DNA of 64,000 nt from Wuchereria bancrofti (Eukaryota; Nematoda; Chromadorea; Rhabditida; Onchocercidae). The position numbers were made by a program, and so were the translations under genes. The notes beneath the pieces are model-generated. The model was not told where the DNA came from and did not search any database. It was given only the letters and a program-made list of their open reading frames with translations. The stretch covers positions 2,278,645-2,342,644 of the forward strand of contig SSBO01000003.1 in the NCBI GenBank assembly GCA_005281725.1, given 5' to 3'. Below, one piece after another: positions 1-12,638 of the stretch (within the stretch, counting starts at the first letter, position 1; each line of letters opens with the position of its first letter).

Positions 1-100
1 TTATATACTACTACATAATATAATAGAGAATACCTTGTTATAAAACTTTCACAAATTCTAATGAATAAATGAAGATACCACTGGAACTGGCGCTCTTGAA

Positions 101-291
101 AGCGAGCTGTGAAAGACTTCTTTCAAACATGGTGCGAAAAATGTTCATCCCGTAAAGCAGCTGACCAAGTCACAAGTTTATTGCGCAAAGTAGATCAGAA
201 TGATATGAAGTATGCCCATTATCGCTTAAAACCATACAAGTCAAATGTTTTAACCAATGTTTAACTCATTAACATAAGTCTCTATTAAATG
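101..291 (+). pseudogene. Relic of a Ty3/gypsy-like integrase zinc-binding region
   Basis: A short open frame on the plus strand (about 109-261, ending in TAA) reads VKDFFQTWCEKCSSRK and then about 34 more residues. The WC-x2-C spacing followed by a basic SRK resembles the second half of the HHCC zinc-binding domain that precedes the integrase core in Ty3/gypsy retroelements. The part just upstream, where the histidines should be, is interrupted by a stop in the same frame. No integrase core, reverse transcriptase or LTR is visible, so this is at most a fragment. The residues after the zinc motif are not recognisable. A chance resemblance cannot be excluded. Confidence 0.4.
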
Positions 292-497
292 GAGAAGAGT
301 GAAAAAGCAACGCCATATCAAATGTTTTAAGTACAATACGAAATCATTTTCTATCAATACTTTAATTTTATAAAAGAAAGAAATATACAAAAGCAAAAGT
401 CTGAATACAATTTGAATTCAACAACAGTACCGCACTGTCACTGTTCGGATTCTAAAACTTTATTAACTTCGATACCTTTTAAAAAGGAGGACGCCAT

Positions 498-760
498 AGA
501 TAATACAATCAATTTATGAACTATATTTTATAACCGATGGATCGAAATAAGGAATCAATCCCTAAGTCTTTTCATGTTATCAATCTATGAACTATATTTT
601 ATAACTGATAGATATTGGCTAGTTGATGGATCAATATTACGAAGCTTTCAAGTTTTCAAAGATTTTTTTAGAGAGAAAAAACGAATTAAAATTAAAATTT
701 GAAACAGTAACAAAATTTCATTAAATAAGGAATCAATCCCTAAATCTCTTCATATTATAT
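498..760. repeat. Short diverged direct repeats downstream of the collagen gene
   Basis: The block TGAACTATATTTTATAAC occurs near 516 and again near 587. The phrase AAGGAATCAATCCCTAA occurs near 550 and again near 727. Both pairs lie in AT-rich DNA beyond the 3' end of the collagen gene and look like remnants of a local duplication. No coding frame was seen in 262-878. Confidence 0.6.
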
Positions 761-878
761 TCATTAAAACATAGTTTAGCATCAACCATACACCCGCTTC
801 TCTCAACCAACCAATCTGCAACGGACCAACCTATATTTTTAAATGAAATTGTCACATCCTAACACTATTGATACATTA

Positions 879-884
879 TTTATT
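879..884 (-). terminator. Possible polyadenylation signal of the collagen gene
   Basis: AATAAA on the minus strand, about 210 bases past the collagen stop codon. This hexamer is common by chance in such AT-rich DNA, so the assignment rests on position only. Confidence 0.3.
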
Positions 885-1096
885 GTAATTCGTTTCTAAT
901 ATGATAAGCGGCAAATGTCAGAAGTTTTCCTTTTTTTCTTATTTCAAATTATTCTGTGATGAATTTCAAAAATTCTGATAACATAAATGTTTAATTATTA
1001 GCTTTGAAAAGATTATGCAACATTTTCAACAAATTATTAAGCAAAGAGAATGAACAACAAACAAGATAAATTGCATATGTATAAGGAGAAATGATA

Positions 1097-3671
1097 CTAA
1101 GAGTAGTAGCCTTTCGTTCGAACTGCTGGCGATATCCGAAGTGGTCGATGATATTTCTGATCGTAGAGTTTTGTTGGGTCATATTTCTCAATTCTTTTCG
1201 TGTCGTATGATTCACGCAATTTTCCTTGACCAATACTTCCTTCATCACTAACACCATTTTGCTTTTTATCTCTTATTATTCTCTTATCATTATTGATATT
1301 ATAACCAATTGGTTGATTACCGGTACCTTTTACCGGTTCATTACTGTAATAACGTGGTACATTCATATTTGTATATTCCGTGTTTCTCGATTCAACTGCT
1401 TTGCTTTTTACGGCGTTATGTTCGAAAAATACTGATGACTCTTTCGGCTGTTGACAATGATCACAAGTGCCTGTTAAATTATTAAACTTAACTTTTTGAT
1501 TGAAATTGTTCCATGTAATGAAAATTTGGAAAAAATTATGTGGAAATCAAAATGCACCTCTGTTTCCTTGTCGTCCGGGAGGTCCTGGTGGTCCCTGTAG
1601 TCCTCGTGCACCATCGCTCCCTCTTTCGCCGTGCTCTCCGGGCATTCCTGCAGCACCCATTCCTCCGACATTGCCATCACTAAAAACTTGTTGCTCAGGC
1701 AAATTTTCACCAGTTTATAGAAAAAATATTTCTCGAAAAAGTGATTTATACTTACCGTCCAGGACTTCCGATGCGGCCCCGCGGTCCAGTGGGTCCTGAA
1801 AATATATACCTTTGTACTCAATCTTTAAAGAATAAAATATTTACTCGTGAGAATTGCGAAGAGCTGCTATGATTGGAGTTTGTCTGATTAAAACTTACCT
1901 GGAGGGCCTCTCAGCCCAGCAGGTGCTCCATTGAGTATGCGCCCAGGATCACCTATTGGTCCTTTTGGTCCATATGGCCCGGGAGGACCTCGAACACCTG
2001 TTGGTCCTGGAGGTCCTTTTCTTCCAGAAGAACCGTCATCTCCAGGTATTCCTGGGTTTCTGAAGCTTGAAGTTACGCTTTACTCAATAAGCTAACTTAT
2101 AAAAATCTCAGTCCTTAATTATTATTTCTACCAATTATTACAATGTAAATAACGATACAGCGTATTGACATGTAATATGAAGAGCTTAACATCTCGCTAA
2201 GCAGTAATCCATTTCACTGAATCAAAAGAATATCCTTTAAACAAAACATATACCCGCGTGGTCCTCTTGGTCCTCTTTGACCAACTAATCCGGGAGGTCC
2301 TGGTAGAGCTATTGGACACTAAATAAATCATTATATATCGTAGGATTAAATTAATTAAAATTACATCTCTACTTAGCCAGCAATCTGCATTAAAGTTTTT
2401 CTCGACTTCAGGAAAATGCCGCTCGTCGAGAATACTAGCAGTTTCATATCATATTTTTTCAAATAGTCATTGAAAAGAAATTCAAATAAGATCAACAAAA
2501 TGAACAGTACCTTTTGACAAGCGTTTTCATCGTTCTTTGGTGGCATCATATGTTGTCCAGGTTTACCATTTCTTCCGGGTAATCCCGGTGGTCCAACGGC
2601 TCCTGAAAAGAAATCATTGGTATAAAAGTTTTAGAATTGAGTATGATTTATTGTCGTGTGGAATATTCGAATGTATGAATGTTAACTTATCAGTTACAAC
2701 AATACCATCTTTTTAAAATCTTACCATCTCGTCCAGGATTTCCTGGTTCACCTGGAGGTCCAGGTTTACCCTGTTGACAACTGCAACCTGGAATTGTCTC
2801 TCTTCAAATTTATATAAAATATAAATAAAAAATTGTTAAGCTATCGATGAAGTAGGAAATTTCAAACAATTTCAAAATTTCATCATTCAAAGTAAATTTT
2901 GTTTTGAATATAAGTTAGCTTGGTTTGATTTATGATAACATCTTCTCTTTGTCATTAGAATATACTCTTCATCAACTATTGAAATGTATTGTAAAGATTC
3001 AGTGTTAGATTAGAAGTTATCAATCCTATCTTGAAATTAATATTCATAACTTTTTTTAATTTAAAATTAATCAAATTCTGAAATGTGAATTTATTGTCTA
3101 AATTTTTTGAAATTGAAATTTAAAAAAAAAAAGGAAAAATGTGAACATGTGAAACGTGGGCGATCGTTTATTGGAGCATCGCGGAATCGACGTTCGCGTG
3201 ACTGAGTATTAAATTGCAATTGCAACACATTCCTCCACACATCATTGCTATTAATCTAAAATATATGAATCTTTTATTTACAAATGAACTCATTTAATGA
3301 CATAATGAAATTTCTACTATTTTCATTATTATCAATTAATATCATTGTATCATTTTAGATTCGCGTTGGTCTGTGGTATAATCGATAAATCAATAATTTG
3401 AATATCTCAGTTATCTACTTTCTATTAACTAATGATACATCCATACAAAGACACTGTATATCAAAAAAGATATTTCATAACTATTTGACAGTTGAAATTA
3501 TCATTTTGAATTCAAAACTTTACTTACATAACATTTGTAAAGCTCTGAAAGCAAGGCAGTGTTGGAATGTTGAATGTAAGTAAAAAATGATGGTAAGATG
3601 ATGATGATAAGAAGTAATGAAATAGTTGAGAATAAGGTAGAAAGAATGATCATCAGATGTGATCGTTCCAT
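1097..3671 (-). CDS. Cuticle collagen, 9 exons
   Basis: Structural collagen of the nematode cuticle, probably secreted as a trimer. Exons: 3528-3671, 3147-3255, 2725-2787, 2511-2602, 2254-2318, 1899-2059, 1756-1795, 1558-1679, 1097-1470 (1170 nt, about 389 residues, phases consistent). The start at 3671 gives a short N-terminus, a hydrophobic segment (residues 7-31) ending ...[10 protein letters not shown], then a linker with Trp and the basic site RERR (residues 67-70), the usual convertase cleavage motif of cuticle collagens. A CCSC cluster follows and leads into interrupted Gly-X-Y blocks, one break containing a CQKC motif, and a C-terminal CDHC. Cuticle collagens share this order. Oddities are eight introns, many for a nematode collagen, and a non-Gly-X-Y tail of about 120 residues ending RTKGYYS. 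The exact cuticle collagen subfamily was not identified. Confidence 0.88.
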
Positions 3672-5257
3672 AATTAGAAAGAGCGATTAATTGCTATATG
3701 AAATTTATCAGCAGCAAATTTATGATATGATATTTCAGTAAATTTGCCAGCATACAGCCGATGAATTATATCGATGTGTCAGTTGATATATCGATGATAC
3801 ATTGCATTCGGTTGAGATATTTAGGTATATTAAATTTGAAACTGATATTGTCCTAATTTCAACAAATAATTTATCTTTTCATTATTACTATATAACTTAC
3901 AGAAAGAGAAGAGAATCGAAAGAGGAATAAAATTTTATTCTCGTACGATATTTTAACCTGCTCTTTTCTTAATGATCAAAAAGGAAATTTTAACGGGGTT
4001 AAGCATCATTATTATACTCTTATCGTTTATCACTTAATTGAATATTTTTAGAAAAGCAAGTCTAATTTATATTTCAGTACTGTAAGATACATTTCAGAAA
4101 ACTGGAAAAGTTTTCATTTCGTTACTTTAACTTAAATCTGAGTAGTAAAACATTAATGTATTTAAAAGTATTTTTCGGGCATAAAAATTACATTTTTATT
4201 AACAAAAATATTGAATTTTCTTTTTTCGCAATAATTATAATTAATATATATTGCAAAAGTAATACTGCTAATTATAATCGTTGCAAAAAAGAATTGCATT
4301 TTGTTTTTTTATAATGTGGTTCAAGATTAAAACATCAAGCAATTATCCATTTATCATACTGTACATTTCTGCAAGAGATATCACAGATTGCAATACTACA
4401 AAACCAGTATGATAACATACTTAAATTCAACTTTTTTGAGCTGTTATTAACTTTTTAGAAATTATATAATAAACAAATAGTGCATAAATATTATCAGTTT
4501 TAATTCTTTGATTTCACCCGTTACATTCTTTCATGGATATAATTATGATCAGAAAAGATTTAATCAATAATTTGAATCATTACTATCAAATTAAGCAATG
4601 AAATGGTAATGAGCAAAATTTTTATAACATATCAGTATCTAATTCAGTTAACTTTCAAAATATGATGCACACATACTGAATGATATAATTTTGTTTGAAG
4701 ATAAGAATAACAAACTCAATAAGTACCAACGTATTTGATAATATATAATACAATAAACAAAGATTGATTTCAATATTTTGTCAAAATAGCATTACACATT
4801 AATGAATCTATTTGAAAGACAGTACAAAATCCATTGCTGATAATGATAAGGAGAACATATCTTATTTTTTCTTACATTCATTACACTCTCAAAAGTGTCA
4901 AATCTCAAAAAATTCAACAAATACTTTTTTTAATTCTTCTATTGAATGTGTAGAGGAAGCATAATTCAGAAATTTTACTACAAAAAGGGTGAAAAATGGA
5001 AATTAAAAAATAAATATCGGCACTTACAATAGAAATCGTTTCATTTTATTTAATCAATTAAAATCACTACATACTACGTTATCATCAATTTATCATATGC
5101 CGATTAAATATTTAAAATGACTTTCAGTAAAAATTGTAAACCGATCGAACTAATCGATAGTTTTCATCTTTAGCTGTTTCTAAATAAAATCAATCAATGA
5201 TGACACCGAGGTTTGATTTAATATGTATGAGAGAGATGCTTGAGAGATGTTTAATAT
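3672..5257. other. Intergenic region between collagen and hedgehog-related gene
   Basis: About 1.6 kb of AT-rich DNA upstream of the collagen start and downstream of the hedgehog-related stop. It must hold the collagen promoter and the 3' end of the neighbouring gene. Several acceptor-like and donor-like words occur on the minus strand (for example near 3842-3900), but none bounds a frame that fits either gene. An AATAAA on the minus strand at 5045-5050, about 210 bases past the hedgehog-related stop, is a possible polyadenylation signal. Confidence 0.5.
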
Positions 5258-8200
5258 TTAATATTTAACGAAAGGAACAGCGAAACGACCTAAATGATGT
5301 ATGGAATCAATGAAAGTAGGTAAATGCTGAATTGGCTCATCTAATGATTGCATAAGTGGACCGAAAATTCGATACAGGAAAACAAGAAAATCATAGACTA
5401 ATTTTTGACTGAAATGACTTTCCACCTGTGAAAAACATGAAGCAAGCACACCATCAGCTACAATTGATCCTTCTACGGTCATTGGTGAATAGATACCTTT
5501 CAGGTACTGTCTACCGATCTGAAATGAGTATTCCTCATTATGATCAAATAAATGCAAATAAACAATCAACCAATCAATAATTGATCTCAATAATTTGAAT
5601 TTCAGTATTATTAATGAAAGAAAGAGTTACGATAACACTAAAAGATGATAATAATAACTGTAACAAAGATACCTTTACGATGCGATCTACTTGTAATTCA
5701 TGATTTGATGTCATTGTGAATACACAATCACCCATACGTGCCCTATGTGCGAACTTTGACTTCCGAAGCCATTGATCTACAATATCGGCGGTATCAGTCA
5801 TACTTTCATGCATTTCTTTGCAATCACCGAGCGGAAGAAGGTGCAACTCTGTTAGACTTAATTTTCGGCCTGATTCCGTCTCCAATACCACAAATTTAGC
5901 TGGAGTTTCCGGTTCTCGATGATAGAACATTTCTACTCTCTCATACCTCAATTGATTTTTACTTGCCGGAACGAGAACCTGCAAAAAGAAAAACTAGCTT
6001 TACGGAAACAGTAACTACAAAATTGCCGGCCGGTAAAAAAGAGAAAATCTCTTTTTTAGTTCAAAATAATCTCAGTCATTTGTACATTTTAATAGCAAAA
6101 GCAAACTTACAAAATCGCCTACTACAATGTCTTTCATTGTTTTTTCACCATTTTGCGTGTAAACTTTTGTGTTGGCACTGAAACAGTTCATTGCGGGCAT
6201 GATATTAGCTCCTACGTGATGACCAGCAGCTACCGGAACCGCGGGTGGGTCATGGCCTAATTCTTGTTTACGACCTTGATTTACTGGTTTTGGTCCAGAT
6301 TTTAATTGATCTTTTAATTCATGTTGTTTCTGTTGTTTATTTCCTGGACTTTTGTCAGTTTTTTGCTTCGCAGTAAGCTTCTGAATACAGACATTATTTA
6401 ACTTTCTATTTCGAGATTCTTTTTTGAATTCCATTTTTGATATTTTCAAGCAAAAAAAAAAATGAAACTAGATAGCTGTTAAAAAAGCCAACCAACCAAT
6501 ACATTAATTAATTCACAACAGAACCTTTTTAGATCCTTTTGAAGTGCCATTTTTATGGTGCATTGTTTCATTTGCTGGTAATTTCTTTGAAACTACTTTT
6601 CTCGCTGATTTTTCTGCAACAGCTAAATAAGTTCAGTTTGATAAATATTAAAAACTTCCGTTGCCCTTAATTTCATAATTTCTGAATTTTCAGACTAATT
6701 TTACAACATTCGTATAATTTATTTTTGGAAAAAGTAACAAATTCAATTTTGCTCAAAATTTAGAAAATAGTGATACAATGAAAGAAATTGTTGCAGAAAA
6801 TCATTTTCATCCTTCTGAAAGATTACAGTGCTCAATAGTCCATCTTTGGAATTGTTGCGTATCCCAAAAATTTGTATTAGTTTGTACTGCAAATTTAATC
6901 CCAAATGATACCAACCAGTCGAAGTTTACTTATAATATCAAAAAGTACATAAGTCACATCATTTGATAGATAAAAATAAGTTTTAAAATCTGAGAATTTA
7001 TTGCTGATATAAAAAATTCAATCAAAGAAAATTGAAAGATTCGAAAAACGGAATTTGGCAGCAAACCAAATTAAACTTTAAAAAGAATCACAAATGTAAA
7101 ACTAACAAAAATTCAAATGTGTAATAATAAATAAAAAAATATACCTAAAAGATACCTAAAAGCAAAACAGTACTATCGTCAAAATAAAATTGAGAAATTA
7201 TTAGCTCAAAATTATTTTGGAATAAGAACATTCTGATTTAAGCATTCTACGCTAAATGATTTATGCCAGAAATCTTTAAAACGATCAAAAAATCATCGGT
7301 CAATGCATTTAAATGAGACTTGTAATTGACAACATTGAATTTCCAATTCATTAGTAATCTTATTTCAAAGTAATATTTATTTTGAAATAAATGTAACCAT
7401 TTTCATAGCTTAAAAATGGCAATACCTTTGAGTGATTTCGTTTTTTTCACCTTTTTTGCACCATTTTTCGCTTCGCCATCTGCTAATATCTGTAAAATTC
7501 AATTGAAAGGGATTTGCAGGAAGACATCCATTTAATGTAAAAGTATATTCGTTATGCTTACTCAATATGATATATAATTTGAATAATATTGGTGATGACA
7601 AAATGATTGCTTTATCAAAAGATCACAGATTCAAGAATTTAATGAAAGAGATGAAAATTTGGAAGTGTTAGTGAGGAAGCTGAAGAAAAGATTTGAAATA
7701 ATAAAGATGTAAAGTTGGCAGTAACAACATTGAACAAAGGTCATACATCTCTAATTCCATTAAACAGTTTTAAAAAAGTTTAAGAATTCGTAATTTAAAA
7801 ATACCTTCCCAGTTAAATCATCACCTCCTTCCTTGTTTGCATTTGAATGATCTTCCTTTTCACTCTTAGCCGCTTTCGTAGCATTAGCAATATCACCACT
7901 ATCATCACTTTGATTTTTTTTTGTGGCTGAAACATCGGGTGAAGTTGTCGTACGACTTATTTACAAGTATACTGAATTTTTGAAATTATATGAAATAATT
8001 TAGAAAGAACAAAATGGTACCATCTGCTTAAAGCATTTTGCAAATTTTCCACTTCCAAATGTTACACAAATATTTTCAGATTGACAATTTTGCATCCAAA
8101 AAAGAAAAAAATTGTTAAAAAATTTACATGACTTGATTGTCAAAAAAGTACCTCCTTCTGTATTTTTAGTGCCATCTTTCGTTTGGTTTCCGATTTCATT

Positions 8201-11200
8201 ATGTCCAACAACAAATAATTTCGTCTTTCTTCCTGTTCCATTCGTTTTATGAGGATTTAATTCGGATTTCATATTTTCCTGAATATTCAATGCAGGAAAC
8301 TTTTGTTTCTCCTGACCCAACTCTTCTTCACTATCATTATTGGGATAATTTCCAAAACGTTCTTTGATCTTTTCTTCTTCTTTCGTAACATCGATTTTGT
8401 CCACTTCTTTGCTACCATAACTTTCATCATCATTATCACAATCACTAGAATCTTTTTTTTTATGAACTCGACGATGACCTTTACTTGATTCATGAATGGA
8501 CGTTTTAACACCTTCTGATTTTTGTTGACCTGAAAATAAGTATAATATCCGAATTGTTTCCAAATGTTGTCCGATCAATCATCAAGGTATGATTCTTTAC
8601 TTTTGTTATTTGGGACAAAAAAAAATTAAGAATGTTTTTTCGTTCATTAATAAACCTTGGAACTAGTTTTCTTGTGTAAGAAATTAAATTAGCAAATTGA
8701 TTCACAGATAATTGCATGAAAAAAAGTTATTCCTTTTAAGGAAGTGTATAAATACCTAAATTAGGGAAATAATCATGCCTCAAACACTCATTTCAATGAA
8801 ATGAATTACAAATAGTACTAATGTTCATTATTTTTTTTAACAATCTTTTACCTTACTTAGTTGCTTACTTACTTACTTACTTACTTACTTACCTTTTTCA
8901 GCAGCAGTTTTAATTCTACTGTTACTGTGATGAATGCGATACCGATGATCTATTCCTTTTGCCTTATCTAAATCATTAAATTCGATCTTTCGTTCTGTGC
9001 TCCATTCTGACCATCTGAAATTATGTAAATGTATTTGCTCTTCTCGTAAAGACAAAGGCGCGCAACAATTCATTTAATTTTGTCGCGTTATAGTCATATT
9101 CAGTTGCTGGAGAAGTAATAATTTTTAATAGATGAATAAATAAGCCATTGCAATTATTAATTCAAAAATTCTAGGTTTAAATTGATCAGATAATTTAGAA
9201 TCATAAATGCTTACTTTGTCAAATGCTTACTATAATTATCCTCTCATCTAATTGCTCATTTCCATACATTAGTACTTATAAATTCTAATTTTGTGTAGAA
9301 AAGAGTTCAATTGATTTCTTTTACATTAAAAACTTTTCAACAATGTAAATTTTGAATTAGAATAGTAATATTAATTGAAATCAACTTTTCAACAATGTAA
9401 ATTTTGAATTAGAATAGTAATATTAATTGAAATCAATTTTTCAACAATGTAAATTTTGAATTAGAATAGTAATATTAATTGAAATCAACATTAGAGGCAA
9501 AATATTTGGGAAATGAAATTTTTGTAATTGGCATTTTTACATGAAAACAACACATAAAATTATATATTTCGTTGATTTGATTAAAAAAAAAGTGCCCAAA
9601 AAAAGCGTAAAATTGTTTAACTTACTGTTTGTAAGACCATTCAGCCCAAGTGGCAATAATCCATTGTCCATCATCTGTTAAGTTTCGTAATGCAAAATTA
9701 ATTTGATTTAAATTATTACCATTGATAATTGGCTCTTGCTTATTTAAATATGCGTGATTTTGATTAGAGGTAACTATTTTCACCTTATCATTGTCATTTT
9801 GGCATTGTATACTACAAATAGTTACCCGATATCCGATCCTGAATATAATTAATGTTTTAAACTTTAGAACATATTAGAAATAAACTTTAAAAGGTTAAAG
9901 TTCATTTCTTGGTTTTAATATTAGTGATCTGTTATTAAGAAAGACATAGGTGGTAAATTATGATTTTCAAATTGTTCCACAAGTATGTTAATTGAAATTA
10001 AAAGCCTAAGATGAAGAGAGAAATCTGTTGAGACGGTTAATATTAGTTCGTTAGAAATATTTTCTGAAAATGGAACACTTTTGAGGATTAGAAAATTTCT
10101 ATGTATGTTAACTGAAATTAAAAGCCTACTCATTGCGTTCAACACCCTTTATCACAAACTGTGACGGTTCCTTTTTACGTAGCAAATAAAGTCTGAGGCG
10201 ATAACCGGAAAAATCGGTAAACTGTTCCGGTATTTTATTAATATCCTTTAATAATTTATATCCTTCCTTGTCTTTCTTTTCTAATTCTTCAGCCGTCGTA
10301 CCATTTGAGCCGTCTGGTAAATCATATAAAAAGCAATCATTTCCCATATGCGCTCTCATTTGAACATCCTCATTAATTGTCAAATTACAACATGTGTGCA
10401 TCACACTGTAATATTATTTTTAATTAAATTACATTAATTCTGAGTAAAACATATAGTAATAATAATAATAATGATAATAATAACAATAAACAGTAATAAT
10501 AATTGTCATGAAACAAATCATTAAGGTCGTTCTTTAATACTGATCTAAAATCTGAAATGACTAAGTTTAGTCAAAGAATAACTATGAAATTTAGTTAAAA
10601 ATCATTAAACTCATTCTGGACTATTCATTTGAAATCTGTTTAAGTTTGAGCATAAATTAAAACTAATGGATAATATTGTTTTTTTAGTATTCATTCTCTT
10701 CCTCATTTGCGTCTTTATATTTACTAATTTTGCCTAATTTAAAAGTATCTTAATAAATCATGGAATGATAGGCTAAAATCAATGTAATGCATAATGATTA
10801 ACTAATTCATTAATTAACTTTAAGTCTCAGACTAAGATTCTGTAGTATGGGTAAGCTTGCATAATGATTAAATGATTATGATAAAATGAATAGAAGAGCC
10901 CTTAGTGCTATCTTACTGTTTATATGCTAATAATCAACGTAAACTTACGGCGCAACGGGCGTTAATTGCTGTATGTGAGCAACAAAATTAGTTTTTCCGC
11001 CACAGTATGTTTGTAAATGATTGTAATGACATTTCTACAAATATATAACATCTAATAACTTAAAGACAAGTGAAATAACGAAAGGTAAATAGATGTGGGA
11101 AGGTAAAAAGAAAACTTTTTCATTTCTCAAAAATTTTGTAGAAGAATTGTCTAAATTCAAAATATTTTAAAAAATCAAAGAAAAGGCGTAATATTAGAAT

Positions 11201-11516
11201 TGATCTAAGTTTTTTTTTCTTTCGATAATAACAATGTAGGATGTATTATGTTAGGATATAATTGTATAATCAAAAATGAATAATTAGAAAATGTGAAGGA
11301 GAATTGAAATTTGCAATTATAGAGTAATAATAAAAACAAAATGAAATGTACCAAGAATTGAAGACCGCAAAGAATTGGTTTCTGGCAATGCATCCGAATC
11401 GTATCATTACCAAAACTTTGTACCACAATAATTTGATCATCATCGCAACGATAAGTTATCGCTGCTGAATATTTTATCAGCAGTGATAATAGTATGAAAA
11501 GCATAATTGATCTCAT
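5258..11516 (-). CDS. Hedgehog-related secreted protein with Hog/Hint domain (warthog/quahog class; quahog favoured)
   Basis: Secreted protein that should cleave itself through a Hint domain. Exons: 11352-11516, 10949-11034, 10130-10405, 9626-9838, 8893-9014, 8152-8529, 7805-7926, 7426-7489, 6525-6622, 6111-6380, 5673-5978, 5258-5518 (2361 nt, 786 residues). Residues 1-19 are a signal peptide ending KYSAA. Residues 20-250 are a cysteine-rich N-terminal domain with HCQKPILCG, TYCGGKTNF and a CCNL...CFLYDLPDG segment, like the N-terminal domains of nematode hedgehog-related proteins. Residues 290-570 are a Lys/Glu/Asp/Ser/Asn-rich linker. The Hint domain starts at Cys574 (NCFSANT) and has T641-x-x-H644 (TELH) and a late VLASCFS block near its end. 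True Hedgehog signalling domain is absent. The long linker favours quahog over warthog, but I did not align it, so no symbol is given. Confidence 0.88.
8855..8893 (-). repeat. (GTAA)n run at a splice donor
   Basis: On the minus strand the exon ending at 8893 is followed directly by GTAAG repeated in 4-base steps about five times, then a broken copy further on. Each copy is an acceptable donor core. Use of a later copy would add 4 bases and shift the frame. Confidence 0.85.
9334..9489. repeat. Three tandem copies of a 52-bp unit in an intron
   Basis: A unit containing TCAACAATGTAAATTTTG and ending near GAAATCAAC is repeated three times almost exactly, within the intron between exons 4 and 5 of the hedgehog-related gene (9015-9625). 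The copies differ by only one or two bases, which points to a recent duplication. Confidence 0.9.
10448..10505. repeat. AAT-type microsatellite
   Basis: A run of AATAAT with scattered G and C changes in the intron between exons 2 and 3 of the hedgehog-related gene. A similar run lies at 11625-11662, upstream of the same gene. Confidence 0.8.
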
Positions 11517-12638
11517 ATCTGCTTGTTTTATTGTCTATGAAAAATATTCCACCTGCAGTGATTAGACATTGATAAAATTTTTAGATATTGTTAATTTTGC
11601 AAGTGTAATAAGCGTAATATTCAAAATGATAATAAAAATAATAATAGTAATAATAATAATAAGTTACAAATCATTGTTTTAATATATTTTCAATTGATTT
11701 CTTAAAATTGATAATCAAAAATAACCAAAAATATTCAGCAAATTCACGATTAGATATAAGTTTCTAAAAAAATGATTTTTCAAAATGTTAAGTCTAGCTA
11801 TCATAATCATTGTCTTTATTTTAACTTTTATTTTACTATTTAAGAAGAAACACATCTAGTGATAGTATAATATAAGGTAAATCAAAACTCGGTACTTATG
11901 CAAACAATAATACTTCAATAAGAAATTTATCAGTTACAGAAAATGAGTGAGCATTTTGATAAGAAATTTATCAGTTACAAAAAAACGAATGAATATTTCC
12001 TTGACTATTCATTTCACAAAATTATTGAAATGATTTGCATCTTTCATGCAATCCTGTAACGGTTGCTGATGACAACTGAGGCGATTTCCATGAATTTAAA
12101 AGACAAATAATTGTTGGATGTTGCACTCAATTCATCGATCATCTATTTTTGTACTAGGATTGATGACACATAAATTTTAATGTCCTTTCAAATTTGTGCT
12201 CCAAATCTTATTCTCGACCTCATCATCTTTTGTTTAAAAAGATGTATTTTAATGTTAAAAAAAAGAAGTGAAAATTCATCCCACAATGAAGGAAAATATA
12301 TACATATATATGGATAAACCGGATGGTTTTATTTCGACCTGATTCCCACAGGAAATGAATGCAAATAGTGAATGAATTTGAGAATTTGGTTAAGAAATGC
12401 AATAATTAATAAACATATCTAAATTTTTCATATAAAAAGTAAGTAGACTTTTTTAATTTTTGATTTAAATTTCTTTTTGGATTTCAAAAAAGTGAATACC
12501 ATAGTCTGAATTGATTACATTGAACTGAATGTACCAAATGTTATCGAAATTATGATTGAATATATGGCTAAATTTCTCTCCATCATCTCTCTTTTCATTC
12601 CATTCTATAATTAATGACTTGTAAACAGCAGTTATTAT
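11517..12638. other. Region upstream of the hedgehog-related gene
   Basis: AT-rich DNA without a supported exon. It contains the AAT microsatellite near 11630 and two copies of AAGAAATTTATCAGTTACA (near 11921 and 11961). It should include the promoter of the minus-strand hedgehog-related gene, but no specific element could be named. Confidence 0.5.

Noticed and set aside
1500..1799. Plus-strand Pro/Cys/Ser-rich open frame ([17 protein letters not shown])
   Set aside because: It is the antisense of the Gly-X-Y collagen exons; the minus strand has matching splice sites and the correct triplet pattern.
3528..3544. A 17-bp microexon bounded by TTTCAG and GTAAGT in the collagen gene
   Set aside because: The same frame runs open upstream to an ATG at 3671 and encodes the expected membrane-anchor start, so it is the end of a normal first exon.
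8303..8511. Frames in other phases (plus and minus) across the charged linker exon
   Set aside because: Shadows of exon 6 of the hedgehog-related gene, whose frame is fixed by splice phases on both sides.
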